Below, piece after piece: positions 17,631 to 27,175 of a stretch of DNA of 64,000 nucleotides (its first letter is position 1; every line of letters starts with the position of its first letter). Origin of the DNA: Marivivens sp. LCG002. Lineage in GTDB: Bacteria; Pseudomonadota; Alphaproteobacteria; Rhodobacterales; Rhodobacteraceae. A program made the translations under genes and the position numbers. A model generated the notes under the pieces. It searched no databases. It was not told the origin of the DNA and worked only from the letters and a program-made list of their open reading frames with translations. The stretch covers positions 1,042,001 to 1,106,000 of the forward strand of contig NZ_CP127165.1 in the NCBI RefSeq assembly GCF_030264275.1. Reading direction: 5' to 3'.

Positions 17631-19445
17631 ATGGCACGCGCACCTCTTCTTCAAATCACCGATATCTCTCTCACTTTTGGCGGAAACCCTGTGTTTTCCG
17701 ACCTCTCGCTCGTGGTCCAGCCTTCGGACCGTGTGGCTCTGGTCGGGCGGAACGGCTCGGGCAAATCCACGCTGATGAAAGTCATGGCAGGGCTTGTCGA
17801 GCCCGATGCGGGGGACCGTGTCGTTTCTCCCGGGGTGACGGTCGGTTATATGGAGCAAGAGCCCACGATGGAGGGGTTCGCGACCCTTGGGGATTATGCG
17901 GCAAGCGGGCTTGATGAAAGCGAGCGCTACCGCGTCGAGATGGTGGCGGAAGGGCTCAAATTCGATCCCACGCGCTCGGTCGAAACGGCGTCTGGCGGCG
18001 AACGCCGCCGCGCCGCGCTCGCCAAACTCATGGCCGAGGCACCCGAGTTGATGCTGCTCGACGAGCCGACCAACCATCTCGATATCGAGGCGATCGCCTG
18101 GCTTGAAGAGGAGCTCAAGACCACCCGTGCGGGCTATGTGATCATTTCGCACGACCGCACGTTCTTGCGCAATCTCACCCGCGCGACGCTCTGGATCGAC
18201 CGCGGCGAGGTGCGCCGTCAGGAGACGGGATTCGAGGGCTTTGAAGCCTGGCGCGACAAGATCTGGGAAGAAGAAGACATCGCCCGCCACAAACTTGATC
18301 GCAAGATCAAGGCCGAGGCGCGTTGGGCGGTCGAGGGCATCTCTGCCCGCCGCAAGCGCAACATGGGCCGTGTGCGCGCGCTTCAGGATCTGCGCGCGGA
18401 CCGCGCCGGCCAGATCCGCCGTCAGGGCACCGCAGCTCTGACGCTCGAAGGGGGGACGACTTCAGGTAAGAAAGTTGTCGAAGCCTTCGGGATTTCCAAG
18501 GCTTTCGCCGACAAACAGATCGTCCAGAATTTTTCGCTCACCGTGCAGCGGGGCGACCGCGTCGCTTTTGTCGGACCCAATGGCGTCGGCAAGACGACCC
18601 TTATCAAGATGCTTCTGGGGCAGGAACAGCCCGACAGCGGAACAATCAAGCTCGGCACCAATCTTGAAACGGCGATCTTCGATCAGACCCGTGCGCAGCT
18701 TGATCCCGAAATGACGCTTTGGGACAGTCTGACGGGCGATCCCGATATGCGCGTCGGCGGGCAGGCCGATCAGGTGATGGTGCGCGGCACGCCCAAGCAT
18801 GTCGTGGCTTACCTCAAGGATTTCCTTTTTGACGAACGGCAAGCGCGCGCGCCTGTAAAATCGCTCTCGGGCGGGGAGAAGGCGCGTCTTTTGCTGGCCA
18901 AACTGATGGCCAAGGAATCGAACTTTCTCGTGCTCGACGAACCGACCAACGATCTTGATATCGAAACGCTCGATCTGTTGCAGGAGCTGTTGGACACCTA
19001 TGACGGCACCGTGATCCTTGTGAGCCACGACCGTGACTTCCTTGACCGCGTGGCGACGACCACGATTGCGATGGAAGGCAACGGCAAGGCGACGGTCTAT
19101 GCGGGCGGCTGGTCCGACTATCAGGCGCAAAAGCCCGAGGCCGACACCCCCGAGGCCAAGGATAAGCCCGCCCCCAAAGAGGCAGAGAAGCCCGCGCCCA
19201 AAGCGCAGACCAAGAAGTCGGGCCTGAGCTTTACCGAAAAGCACCGTCTCGAGGCGCTTCCCGGCATCATGGACAAGCTTCAGGCCGAGATCGCCAAGCT
19301 CGAAGAGCTCATGGCCGACCCCGAGCTTTTCACCAAAGAGCCCGCCAAGTTCCAAAAGGCAACCGACGCGCTCGTCCAGCGCCAGACCGCCTTGGCCGAG
19401 GCCGAGGACGAATGGCTGGCGCTCGAGGAAAAGGCCGAAGGCTAA
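17631..19445 (+). CDS. ABC-F family ATPase (Uup-like)
   Basis: A 604-residue soluble protein with two ATPase cassettes and no membrane domain. Walker A is VGRNGSGKST (~residue 38) and VGPNGVGKTT (~315). The signatures are SGGERRRAALAK and SGGEKARLLLAK, and the Walker B motifs are LMLLDEPTNHLD and FLVLDEPTNDLD. A Lys/Pro/Ala-rich linker (about 500-525) leads to a C-terminal coiled coil (about 535-600), the Uup arrangement. ABC-F proteins act on ribosomes; Uup is also linked to DNA transactions. It shares its stop region (CTAA) with a convergent gene. Confidence 0.92.
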   Translation: MARAPLLQITDISLTFGGNPVFSDLSLVVQPSDRVALVGRNGSGKSTLMKVMAGLVEPDAGDRVVSPGVTVGYMEQEPTMEGFATLGDYAASGLDESERYRVEMVAEGLKFDPTRSVETASGGERRRAALAKLMAEAPELMLLDEPTNHLDIEAIAWLEEELKTTRAGYVIISHDRTFLRNLTRATLWIDRGEVRRQETGFEGFEAWRDKIWEEEDIARHKLDRKIKAEARWAVEGISARRKRNMGRVRALQDLRADRAGQIRRQGTAALTLEGGTTSGKKVVEAFGISKAFADKQIVQNFSLTVQRGDRVAFVGPNGVGKTTLIKMLLGQEQPDSGTIKLGTNLETAIFDQTRAQLDPEMTLWDSLTGDPDMRVGGQADQVMVRGTPKHVVAYLKDFLFDERQARAPVKSLSGGEKARLLLAKLMAKESNFLVLDEPTNDLDIETLDLLQELLDTYDGTVILVSHDRDFLDRVATTTIAMEGNGKATVYAGGWSDYQAQKPEADTPEAKDKPAPKEAEKPAPKAQTKKSGLSFTEKHRLEALPGIMDKLQAEIAKLEELMADPELFTKEPAKFQKATDALVQRQTALAEAEDEWLALEEKAEG

Positions 19446-19693
19446 CCTTTCGAGATCGCGATCAACAGGATGAACATCAGCGGGACCGCAGCGAGATAGG
19501 GGATCATCAGAGCGATGATGCCCCATTTCATGATGGCCAGCACCCAGACCGCCAAAGCGATGACGAGTGCGTAATAGATGTTCTCTTGTGCGCCATAGAT
19601 CACATCGCGTGCGATCCAGCCGATCAAGGGGATAGACAAAGCCAGTCTGACAAAGAGCGGCGCTTGGGGCGGGATGGGGGTCAAAATACTCAT
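19442..19693 (-). CDS. Small membrane protein, unknown function
   Basis: An 83-residue protein with two or three hydrophobic segments (about residues 14-32, 40-60 and 62-80) and few charged residues. I do not recognise it. The start is ATG 19693, and the stop overlaps the ABC-F stop by four bases. The coding bias matches its neighbours, which supports a real gene. Confidence 0.6.
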   Translation of the reverse strand: MSILTPIPPQAPLFVRLALSIPLIGWIARDVIYGAQENIYYALVIALAVWVLAIMKWGIIALMIPYLAAVPLMFILLIAISKG

Positions 19694-19763
19694 GCCATTT
19701 TATTTATGTATTTTCGGGTATGGCACGATGTGGTGCCCTGTCGCACCTCTTTCGGAACAAAGC

Positions 19764-19789
19764 AAAAGGGGCGCTTTCATGCGCCCCTT
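19764..19789 (-). terminator. Terminator of the iron-binding protein gene
   Basis: A nine-base-pair stem pairs 19766-19774 with 19781-19789 (AAGGGGCGC / GCGCCCCTT, loop TTTCAT). It is followed on the minus strand by TTTTGCTTT. It lies 27 bases beyond the stop of the substrate-binding protein. Confidence 0.75.
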
Positions 19790-19815
19790 GTCGTTTCATG
19801 TATATTTTCAGATGA

Positions 19816-20820
19816 TTAGCCGTCGAAGTTCACTTCTTCCATGATCCGAAGGGCGGCGGGACGGTGGCTTGCCACTTCGGTCAGATCGGTGGTGTCCGCG
19901 TCAAAGCTGCCCCAGCTCTGGACAAGTTCGGACCACTCGGCCCCTTCGAGAACGGGGTATTCGTTGTTGATGTCGGCATAGATCGCCTGCGCTTCGGGCG
20001 AAACGAGGTATTCCATGAGCTGGAGCGCTTCGTCCTTGTTCGGCGCGGCTTTGGTCATCGCAACGCCCGAGATGTTGATATGCGTGCCCGAGCCTTCGAA
20101 GGTCGGGAAAACGATGCGGACGGAATTGGCCCATTCGGTCTGTTCGGGATCGGCAAGCATCTGGCCCATGTAATAGGTGTTGCCGAGCGAGATGTCGCAT
20201 TCACCCGCCCAGATGGCTTTGACCTGTGCGCGGTCGTTGCCCTCGGGCTTGCGGGCGAGGTTCTCTTTGATGCCGGCGGCCCATTCGCGGGCGTAATCCT
20301 CGCCGTGGTGGGCAATCACAGCAGCCAGCATGGCGAGGTTGTAGTTATGAACGCCCGAACGGGTACAGATACGGCCCTGCCATTTGTCCGAGGCGAGGTC
20401 TTCGTAGGTGGTGACTTCGCCATCGGCAACGCGATCCTTGGAGGCATAGACCACACGCGCGCGGCTGGTAAGGCCGAACCAGAGGTTATCGGCACTGCGC
20501 AGCGGGGCAGGAACCGCAGCGGTGAGAACCTCGCTCTCGACGGGCTGGATGACGTCTGCGTCGACGATCTGTTGCAGGTTTGCGATATCGACGGTCATGA
20601 CGAGATCGGCGGGCGAGCGTGCGCCTTCGGACTTGAGACGTTCAACGATGCCGCTTTCGACATAGGCGAGATTGACGGCAATGCCCGTTTCGGCGGTGAA
20701 AGCGTCCATCACGGGCTGGATCAATTCGGGCTGACGGGTGGTGTAAATGTTGACGTCTGCAAGAGCGGGAACAGCAGTTGCAGCAGCTGCGCCGGCGAGA
20801 AGAAGAGTGCGAAGAGTCAT
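19816..20820 (-). CDS. Iron(III) ABC transporter periplasmic substrate-binding protein (FbpA/FutA type)
   Basis: A 334-residue exported protein. The signal peptide is residues 1-21 (LLLAGAAAATAVPALA), and the mature part opens VNIYTTRQPELIQPVMDAFTAETG. A Tyr pair in GNTYYMGQML (near residue 205) and the CTRSGVHNYNLAMLAAVIAHHGE stretch match ferric-iron binding proteins of the transferrin-like class. The start at 20820 has AAGGAG eight bases upstream. No permease or ATPase gene lies nearby, so its partner transporter must be elsewhere. A promoter is seen upstream; I did not find a clear iron-regulator site. Confidence 0.88.
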   Translation of the reverse strand: MTLRTLLLAGAAAATAVPALADVNIYTTRQPELIQPVMDAFTAETGIAVNLAYVESGIVERLKSEGARSPADLVMTVDIANLQQIVDADVIQPVESEVLTAAVPAPLRSADNLWFGLTSRARVVYASKDRVADGEVTTYEDLASDKWQGRICTRSGVHNYNLAMLAAVIAHHGEDYAREWAAGIKENLARKPEGNDRAQVKAIWAGECDISLGNTYYMGQMLADPEQTEWANSVRIVFPTFEGSGTHINISGVAMTKAAPNKDEALQLMEYLVSPEAQAIYADINNEYPVLEGAEWSELVQSWGSFDADTTDLTEVASHRPAALRIMEEVNFDG

Positions 20821-20847
20821 TGGAAGCTCCTTGTTAAATCTGGGCCC

Positions 20848-20876
20848 CATAAACCTGAGTCTTTTACTTTGGTCAA
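20848..20876 (-). promoter_or_regulatory. Promoter of the iron-binding protein gene
   Basis: Minus strand: TTGACC (20871-20876), 17 bases, TTTATG (20848-20853). It lies in the 68-base gap after mazG and would give a leader of about 20 bases carrying an AAGGAG ribosome-binding site. Confidence 0.45.
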
Positions 20877-20888
20877 TACCTGATTTTT

Positions 20889-21731
20889 TTAATCGGAAAT
20901 TTGTGATCCCGATTTTTCTGCCTTTTTCACGGCGTTCCAGAGGTCGTCCATTTCCGCAAGGGTGCTTTCGCTCGGGATTTTCCCGCGCGCGGCAAGTGCG
21001 TCCTCGACCGCATTGAAGCGCCGCGTGAACTTGGCGTTGGTGGCGCGAAGCGCGGTTTCGGGATCAACGCCGAGGTGCCGCCCGAGGTTCACCATCACGA
21101 ACAAGAGATCGCCGAATTCCTCTTCGATCTCGGTCTGGGTGAGTGTGTCGCGGGCTTCGACCAATTCTCGGCTTTCCTCGACGATCTTGTCGATCACCTC
21201 ATCGGTCGAGGGCCAGTCGAACCCCACCCGCGCCGCGCGTTTTTGGAGTTTCAAGGCCCGCATGAGTGCAGGAAGTCCGCGCGCGACCCCGTCGAGCGTT
21301 CGGGTTTCCTTTTTGCCCGCACGCTCTGCCGCTTTGATCTTTTCCCAATCAAGTGTCTGCTGCTCGGCGCTCTTCTCGCGGCTTTCATCCCCGAACACAT
21401 GGGGATGACGGCTGATCATCTTGTCCGAGACATTCTTGGCCACGGCCTCAAAATCGAAGAGCCCCGCCTCGGACGCCATTTGCGAATGGAAAACGGTCTG
21501 GAGCAGCAAATCCCCCAATTCGCCTTCAAGTTCGTCCCATGCCTCGCGTTCTATGGCATCGGCGACCTCATAGGCCTCTTCGATGGTATAGGGCGCAATG
21601 GTCGAGAAATCCTGTTCGATGTCCCAAGGGCACCCCGTTTCGCGGTCCCGAAGTCGGCGCATGATCTCCAAAAGCCGTGGAAGGCCGCCGTTCGGGTCGT
21701 GCACAAGAGCGTCAGAAGTCGTTTGGTCCAT
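20889..21731 (-). CDS. mazG: Nucleoside triphosphate pyrophosphohydrolase MazG
   Basis: A 280-residue two-domain MazG that hydrolyses non-canonical or excess NTPs to NMP and PPi. LRDRETGCPWD near residue 29 and the EEAYEVADAI plus ELGDLLLQTVFH helices form the first metal site. A second MazG repeat (EEFGDLLFVMVNLGRHLGVDPE) lies near 210-235. It is divergent from the amidohydrolase gene. Confidence 0.94.
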   Translation of the reverse strand: MDQTTSDALVHDPNGGLPRLLEIMRRLRDRETGCPWDIEQDFSTIAPYTIEEAYEVADAIEREAWDELEGELGDLLLQTVFHSQMASEAGLFDFEAVAKNVSDKMISRHPHVFGDESREKSAEQQTLDWEKIKAAERAGKKETRTLDGVARGLPALMRALKLQKRAARVGFDWPSTDEVIDKIVEESRELVEARDTLTQTEIEEEFGDLLFVMVNLGRHLGVDPETALRATNAKFTRRFNAVEDALAARGKIPSESTLAEMDDLWNAVKKAEKSGSQISD

Positions 21732-21796
21732 TGCGGCGGCTCGCGATTTGGGGTTCTTTGATCAAAACCTACTCGCACAAACCAGAGAGTCCACCC

Positions 21797-22963
21797 ATGC
21801 CGGTTCTGAACCGCATCGCCGATTATGCCGAGGACATGAAAGTCTGGCGTCAATGGCTGCACCGCCACCCCGAAATCGGTTTTGATTGCCATGGGACCGC
21901 TGCCTTTGTGGCCGAACGTCTTCGTGAATTCGGCGTCGATGAGATCCACGAGGGGATTGCCCGTAGCGGTGTCGTTGCGATCATCAACGGCACGGGCGAA
22001 GGACCGACGATCGGACTTCGGGCCGACATGGACGCGCTCCCGATGCAAGAGCAGACGGGGCTGCCCTATGCCTCCGAAGTGGAGGGGCGGATGCATGCCT
22101 GCGGACATGACGGGCATACGACCATGCTTCTTGGGGCGGCGCGCTATCTGGCCGAGACGCGACGGTTCAAGGGACGCGTGGCTCTTGTGTTCCAACCTGC
22201 CGAAGAGGACGGTGGCGGGGCGGGCATTATGGTCGAAGAAGGGGTCCTGAACCGTTTCGGGATCAAGGAAATCTACGCCATCCACAGCGCGCCCGGCACC
22301 AGATTGGGCGAATTCTACACGACCCCCGGTCCGATCATGGCGGCGGTCGATGACTTTTCGATCCACATCAAGGGCAAGGGCGGGCACGCCGCAATGCCCC
22401 ATGAAACGGTCGATCCGATCATGGCGGCTGTGGGGATTGTCCAAGCGCTCCAGACCATCCCGAGCCGCAATCACTATGCGCTTCAGGATCTGGTGCTTTC
22501 GGTAACGCAAATCCATGCGGGCAGTGCAAACAACGTGGTGCCCGAAGGAGCCTTTATCAACGGCACGGTGCGCACCTTTGACAAAGACGTGCAGGACATG
22601 GTGATCCGCCGCATGCACGAGGTCGTTGCAGGGCAGGCCGCCGCCTTTGGGGTCACGGCCGAGCTCGACTATCACAAGGAATACCCCGCCACGATCAACG
22701 ATCCTGCGAAAACCGATTTCGCGGCCGATGTCGCCGAAGAGGTCGCAGGTCAGGGCCGCGTCGACCGCAACGCAGGCCGCGAGATGGGCGCAGAGGATTT
22801 TGCCTATTTCCTAGAACAATGCGCAGGAGCCTATCTTTTTATCGGCAACGGGGATTCGGCGGGGCTCCATCACCCCGAATACAACTTCAACGACGAAGCC
22901 GCGCCCCTTGGGGCATCGTTCTTTGCGACACTTGTCGAGCGGGCGTTGCCACTCGGCTCTTGA
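21797..22963 (+). CDS. M20-family amidohydrolase (hippurate hydrolase / N-acyl amino acid hydrolase type)
   Basis: A 388-residue zinc-type amidohydrolase. It begins MPVLNRIADYAEDM and has the RRHPE-like LHRHPEIGFD. The metal site MHACGHDGHT, the EEDGGGAG loop, and the late HHPEYNFND His complete the M20D pattern. A dimerisation insert (GKGGHAAMPHETVDPI) is present. Members release amino acids from N-acyl conjugates; the substrate is not determined. ATG 21797 is the family start; the longer frame to 21677 overlaps mazG. It sits 54 bases before agmatinase, suggesting joint use in amino-acid or polyamine catabolism. Confidence 0.9.
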   Translation: MPVLNRIADYAEDMKVWRQWLHRHPEIGFDCHGTAAFVAERLREFGVDEIHEGIARSGVVAIINGTGEGPTIGLRADMDALPMQEQTGLPYASEVEGRMHACGHDGHTTMLLGAARYLAETRRFKGRVALVFQPAEEDGGGAGIMVEEGVLNRFGIKEIYAIHSAPGTRLGEFYTTPGPIMAAVDDFSIHIKGKGGHAAMPHETVDPIMAAVGIVQALQTIPSRNHYALQDLVLSVTQIHAGSANNVVPEGAFINGTVRTFDKDVQDMVIRRMHEVVAGQAAAFGVTAELDYHKEYPATINDPAKTDFAADVAEEVAGQGRVDRNAGREMGAEDFAYFLEQCAGAYLFIGNGDSAGLHHPEYNFNDEAAPLGASFFATLVERALPLGS

Positions 22964-23017
22964 CGAAACCTGCGACAGAGGTCTTTCTTTCGATAATTTG
23001 ATCAAAAGGAGAGAGCA

Positions 23018-23992
23018 ATGGCGCTCGAAGACGCAAAGACCCAAATCGACTTGGCTTTTACCCGCAAGGAAAAGCGCGGGCTCGCCTATGAGAACGCTTT
23101 TGGCGGTGCGACTTCGTTTCTGCGACGGCTCTATACCAAGGACCTTGGCGGCGTTGATCTTGCGGTCACGGGCGTGCCCTTCGATCAAGGCGTGACGAAC
23201 CGCACTGGACCGCGCTTTGGCCCCCGCGCTATCCGCGAGGCTTCGACGCTTCAGCCCTATGATCCGCCCTATGGTTGGGGCTTTGATCCGTTGGGCGACT
23301 ATTCGATCATCGACTATGGTGATCTCGCCTTTGACTATGCCCATACACCGAGCTTTCCCGAAAAGCTCACCGATCATATCCGCACGATCCTGAATGCAGG
23401 GGCGGGGTCTGTCGTGCTTGGCGGGGATCACTTTGTGACGCTGCCGATCCTGCGCGCCTATGCCGAAAAGTTCGGACCCGTTGCGGTGATCCATTTCGAC
23501 GCGCATTCCGATCTCTGGCAGGACGACGACATGGACCGTCTCGATCACGGGACGTTCATGTACAAGGCCGTCAAGTCAGGCCTCGTGGATGTAGAGCACT
23601 CGCTCCAGATCGGTATCCGCACCGAATGCGAGGACTACCATGGTATGCGCTACATCGATGCTCGCACGGTGCATGAAAAAGGCACGGCTTGGGTGGTGGA
23701 AGAGGCGAAAAAGATGGTCGGGGATCGTCCGACCTATATCACCTTCGACATCGACGCGCTTGACCCCGCCTTTGCCCCCGGAACAGGGACGCCCGTCTGG
23801 GGCGGTCTGGCAAGCTGGCAGGCGGCGGCGATGCTGCGCGATCTTGCTGGGATCAATCTTGTCGGCGCCGATGTGGTCGAGGTCTCGCCGCCCTTTGATC
23901 ATGGAAATATCACGGCTGTCGCAGGGGCACATGTGGCCATGGAGCTTTGCGCGCTCTACTGTTGGAACCTCAAGCACCGCAAAAAGGACTGA
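23018..23992 (+). CDS. speB: Agmatinase (ureohydrolase family)
   Basis: A 324-residue manganese ureohydrolase. All signature loops are present: GGDHFVTLP, HFDAHSDL, and DIDALDPAFAPGTGTPVWGG, which supply the His/Asp bridging ligands. The length and the RFGPRAIREAS motif fit agmatinase (agmatine to putrescine plus urea), although guanidinobutyrase or related activity cannot be ruled out. A strong AAGGAG ribosome-binding site lies ahead of ATG 23018. Confidence 0.88.
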   Translation: MALEDAKTQIDLAFTRKEKRGLAYENAFGGATSFLRRLYTKDLGGVDLAVTGVPFDQGVTNRTGPRFGPRAIREASTLQPYDPPYGWGFDPLGDYSIIDYGDLAFDYAHTPSFPEKLTDHIRTILNAGAGSVVLGGDHFVTLPILRAYAEKFGPVAVIHFDAHSDLWQDDDMDRLDHGTFMYKAVKSGLVDVEHSLQIGIRTECEDYHGMRYIDARTVHEKGTAWVVEEAKKMVGDRPTYITFDIDALDPAFAPGTGTPVWGGLASWQAAAMLRDLAGINLVGADVVEVSPPFDHGNITAVAGAHVAMELCALYCWNLKHRKKD

Positions 23993-23998
23993 TCCTTC

Positions 23999-24409
23999 GT
24001 GAAAACCGCCGTATTTCTGATCCTCGCCGCTTTTGTTTTCGCACTCTTTTACGTGCGCCTGTCCCCCACGAGCGCCGAGGATTGGCATGTAGCGCCTCAG
24101 GCGCTCGCTGTGGGGGATTACCCGCAGATGGGCGGCTTTACCGCCGTGCGCGAAGCGGGGTCCGTCAACTTGCTCGATGTCGAGCGCGTTGCGCTTGCTA
24201 CGCCGCGCACCAAGCGGATCGCAGGCTCGGTCGAGGAGGGGCGGATCACCTATGAGACCCGCTCGCTTCTTTGGGGGTTCCCCGACTATACGACGGTTTC
24301 GCTGGTCGACGGCAAGCTTGTGATCGAGGCTCGTCTTCGCTTCGGGCGCTCGGATATGGGTGTCAACGGCAGACGCGTAAAGGCATGGCTCGGCGAATTG
24401 GGGCTTTGA
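23999..24409 (+). CDS. DUF1499 domain-containing protein
   Basis: A 136-residue protein with an N-terminal membrane anchor or signal (residues 2-20). Its DUF1499 core includes [22 protein letters not shown], then [10 protein letters not shown] and the closing [16 protein letters not shown]. The function of this family is unknown. The start is GTG 23999, seven bases after the agmatinase stop. It is followed by prfA. Confidence 0.82.
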   Translation: MKTAVFLILAAFVFALFYVRLSPTSAEDWHVAPQALAVGDYPQMGGFTAVREAGSVNLLDVERVALATPRTKRIAGSVEEGRITYETRSLLWGFPDYTTVSLVDGKLVIEARLRFGRSDMGVNGRRVKAWLGELGL

Positions 24410-24449
24410 CCCACTTGACGGTTTGCATCCCATAAGGGAAAGCAGAGCC

Positions 24450-25505
24450 ATGATACCCAATGACAAACTTGACCAGATCATCGCGCGCTTCCAGTTCGTA
24501 GAGGCCAAACTCTCGAGCGGGGTTTCGGGCGCTGAAATCGCCGAATTGAGCCGTGAGTATTCCGAGCTAAAGCCCGTGGTGGAAACCATCACCGACTATC
24601 GCCGCGTGATCGCCGATCTGGGGGAAGCCGAAGCCATGCTTCGTGATCCCGACATGCGCGAGCTTGCCGAAGAAGAGCTCCCCCGTCTCAAAGAGGAGCG
24701 CGAGGAAAAAGAGCGGGCTGTCCAGCTTGCGCTTTTGCCCAAAGACGCCGCCGATGGCCGTCCCGCGCTTATCGAAATCCGACCCGGAACGGGCGGCGAC
24801 GAAGCTTCGCTGTTTGCGGGGGACCTGTTGCGGATGTATCAGCGCTATGCCGAAGGGCAGGGCTGGAAGTTCGAAATTCTCGAAGAACAACAGACCGAGC
24901 TTGGCGGCATCAAGGAAGTCACGGCCCGCATCGTCGGGGACGGCGTCTTTGCCCGTCTCAAATACGAAAGCGGCGTGCACCGCGTGCAGCGCGTTCCCGA
25001 AACCGAGAGCGGCGGGCGTATCCACACCTCGGCGGCCACGGTCGCGGTTCTGCCCGAAGCACAGGACGTGGACATCCAGATCAACGCCAACGACATCCGC
25101 ATCGACACGATGCGGTCCTCGGGCGCGGGCGGCCAGCACGTGAACACCACCGACTCGGCCGTGCGGATCACGCATATTCCTTCGGGGATCGTTGTGACCT
25201 CTTCCGAGAAATCCCAGCACCGCAACCGCGAGATCGCGATGCAGGTTCTCAAGACGCGGCTCTTTGATATGGAGCGCCAGCGCCTTGCCGATGAACGGTC
25301 GGCGGATCGCAAGTCGCAAGTTGGAACAGGGGACCGCTCGGAGCGCATCCGCACCTATAACTTCCCCCAAGGCCGCATGACCGATCACCGTATCAACATG
25401 ACGCTCTATCGGCTTGACCAGATCATGCAGGGCGATCTGGACGAAGTGATCGACGGGCTGATCTCGGACGCCCAAGCGACGATGCTTGCGGAGATGGAAG
25501 GGTGA
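24450..25505 (+). CDS. prfA: Peptide chain release factor 1
   Basis: A 351-residue class-I release factor reading UAA and UAG. The stop-codon PxT tripeptide appears as PET in [10 protein letters not shown], and the catalytic GGQ is in [17 protein letters not shown]. The RF1-type spacing and the [13 protein letters not shown] stretch confirm it. ATG 24450 (MIPNDKLDQ) is preferred over 24423. The last bases overlap prmC (GTGA). Confidence 0.97.
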   Translation: MIPNDKLDQIIARFQFVEAKLSSGVSGAEIAELSREYSELKPVVETITDYRRVIADLGEAEAMLRDPDMRELAEEELPRLKEEREEKERAVQLALLPKDAADGRPALIEIRPGTGGDEASLFAGDLLRMYQRYAEGQGWKFEILEEQQTELGGIKEVTARIVGDGVFARLKYESGVHRVQRVPETESGGRIHTSAATVAVLPEAQDVDIQINANDIRIDTMRSSGAGGQHVNTTDSAVRITHIPSGIVVTSSEKSQHRNREIAMQVLKTRLFDMERQRLADERSADRKSQVGTGDRSERIRTYNFPQGRMTDHRINMTLYRLDQIMQGDLDEVIDGLISDAQATMLAEMEG

Positions 25506-26347
25506 CACGTCCAAGCGGCTCTATGCTGCTTGCACGCGGCGTGCGTCAGTTGTCCGAGGCAGGCATTCCCGATGCCCCCCGCGATGCGCGGCGGCTCTTG
25601 GCCTTTGCGTCGGGGGTCGAGGCGGGGCGTCTCACTCTCGTTCTTCCCGAGCCTGTCAGCATCGAGGTCGAGGCGGAATTCGCCGCCTTGCTCCAGCGTC
25701 GCTGTGCGCGCGAGCCCGTATCGCATCTGATCGGCTCGCGTATGTTCTATGGCCGCACGTTCGAAGTGAACAGGTTCGTGCTCGATCCGCGCCCCGAAAC
25801 GGAAATCCTCGTCGAAGCGGCTTTGCGCCGCTCTTTTGCGCGGGTTCTGGATCTCGGGACGGGGTCGGGGTGTATCCTTCTCACGCTCTTGGCCGAAGTG
25901 CCCGAGGCTGTGGGGATCGGTGCGGACCTGTCGCCCGAAGCGCTTTTGGTGGCGGCGCGTAATGCCCGAACGCTGGGGCTTGAGGATCGGGTTCAATTCG
26001 TCGCCTCCAACTGGACCCAAGCGATCGACGGCAGCTTTGATCTTATCGTGTCGAACCCGCCCTATATTGCAGCCTCTGAAATGCCAGACCTCGCCCCCGA
26101 GGTCCGCGATTTCGAACCCGAGATGGCTTTGACCGATGGGGCGGACGGGCTCGATGCCTATCGCGCCATCGCAAAAGGGCTCCATCCGCTGCGCACAGGA
26201 GGGGACGTCCTCCTCGAGATCGGGCCGACCCAAGGCATGGCGGTCAGGGCCATTTTTGCCGCACAGGGATTCGAGCGGATCGAAATCATCAAAGATCTTG
26301 ACGGGCGCGACCGCGTTGTCGCCTGTTTCGGGAAAATCGGCGCCTAA
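25502..26347 (+). CDS. prmC: Release factor glutamine methyltransferase PrmC
   Basis: A 281-residue SAM-dependent enzyme that methylates the GGQ glutamine of release factors. The SAM loop [13 protein letters not shown] (near 115) and the diagnostic NPPYI (in [13 protein letters not shown]) are present, with an N-terminal helical domain. GTG 25502 overlaps the prfA stop by four bases, the usual translational coupling of this pair. Confidence 0.95.
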   Translation: MTRPSGSMLLARGVRQLSEAGIPDAPRDARRLLAFASGVEAGRLTLVLPEPVSIEVEAEFAALLQRRCAREPVSHLIGSRMFYGRTFEVNRFVLDPRPETEILVEAALRRSFARVLDLGTGSGCILLTLLAEVPEAVGIGADLSPEALLVAARNARTLGLEDRVQFVASNWTQAIDGSFDLIVSNPPYIAASEMPDLAPEVRDFEPEMALTDGADGLDAYRAIAKGLHPLRTGGDVLLEIGPTQGMAVRAIFAAQGFERIEIIKDLDGRDRVVACFGKIGA

Positions 26348-26442
26348 GGGCGACTTTTGGCGCATTTCGACGGTTTGTTCTCACTTTCCGCTTGTGTTTG
26401 CCCTCTCAAGATGTTTACTCAGCGACATCGGTAGGAGAGAGG

Positions 26443-26532
26443 TTGAGCCTCACCCCCGATGTTCGCCAATACATCGCACGGACCAAACACCGCCTCAGGC
26501 GCGTAGATGGACTAAAGCGCAACGAGCATTAG
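26443..26532 (+). CDS. Candidate 29-codon small ORF upstream of DUF4167
   Basis: TTG at 26443 is preceded by AGGAGAGAGG. It opens a 29-residue frame that ends TAG at 26532: a basic peptide beginning MSLTPDVRQYIARTKHR. The 203-base gap 26348-26550 also contains an imperfect hairpin (ACATCGG at 26425-26431 with CCGATGT) around this ribosome-binding site. The frame could be chance; no homologue is known to me. Confidence 0.22.
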   Translation: MSLTPDVRQYIARTKHRLRRVDGLKRNEH

Positions 26533-26550
26533 CTGAACGAAAGTGCGTTC

Positions 26551-27138
26551 ATGAGATCATCCAAGTCACGGTCGCGGAATAAAAACCGCAACAATCGTCC
26601 TTCGGGCGGCAATATCATCAACCGAGTGTTCGACAGCTCGGGCCCCGATGGCAAAGTGCGCGGCACCCCGCAGCAGATCATCGACAAATACACACAGCTT
26701 CACCGCGATGCACAGCTTGCTGGTGACCGTGTGGCCGCTGAAAACTTTGCACAGCACGCCGAGCACTATTTGCGGATGCTCGCCGAGGCACAGCGCGAAG
26801 TCGACAAAGCCCGTGAAGAGCAGGAAGAGCAGAACCGCCAGCGCCAAGCGGAGCGGGATCGTGAACGTTCCGAGCGGATGAAAGCTCAGGAAGAGGCCTC
26901 GGGCGGCTCTGACGCCGAAGACATGGCCGAGACCGACGATCAAGCCGACGATGCGAGCAACTTCAACGAGGGTGCCGAGGCTTTGGACGACGACGAAAGC
27001 ACGCTCGTCGAAACCCCCGAGAACAAGCCTGCCAAGGCCAAAGCGCCGCGCAAGCCGCGCGCGCCACGTAAACCCCGCGCCCCGAAAGAGGCTGGGGGCG
27101 AGCCGCAGAACGCTGAAAAGCCTGCCGCCGCCGAATAA
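26551..27138 (+). CDS. DUF4167 domain-containing protein
   Basis: A 195-residue protein. The first ~75 residues are the conserved DUF4167 core (NRVFDSSGPDGKVRGTPQQI and the helix ENFAQHAEHYLRML). A charged coiled coil (about 80-115) follows, then an acidic stretch (120-155) and a basic Lys/Pro/Arg tail with repeated APRKPR. The architecture suggests nucleic-acid or ribosome association, but the function is unknown. It follows prmC and ends at a clear terminator. Confidence 0.85.
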   Translation: MRSSKSRSRNKNRNNRPSGGNIINRVFDSSGPDGKVRGTPQQIIDKYTQLHRDAQLAGDRVAAENFAQHAEHYLRMLAEAQREVDKAREEQEEQNRQRQAERDRERSERMKAQEEASGGSDAEDMAETDDQADDASNFNEGAEALDDDESTLVETPENKPAKAKAPRKPRAPRKPRAPKEAGGEPQNAEKPAAAE

Positions 27139-27139
27139 C

Positions 27140-27172
27140 AAAAACCCCGCTCTTCGGAGCGGGGTTTTTCTT
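27140..27172. terminator. Bidirectional terminator between DUF4167 gene and rsmA
   Basis: An 8-12 bp stem, AACCCCGCTC / GAGCGGGGTT, with a UUCG-type loop sits in the 37-base gap of a convergent pair. A-rich bases precede it and TTTTTCTTT follows. It has a T-run on both strands, so it should stop both transcripts. Confidence 0.88.
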
Positions 27173-27175
27173 TGG

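Noticed and set aside
24980-25010. PET instead of PAT or PVT in release factor 1
   Set aside because: The motif is PxT; Glu at the middle position is, as far as I know, common in alphaproteobacteria.
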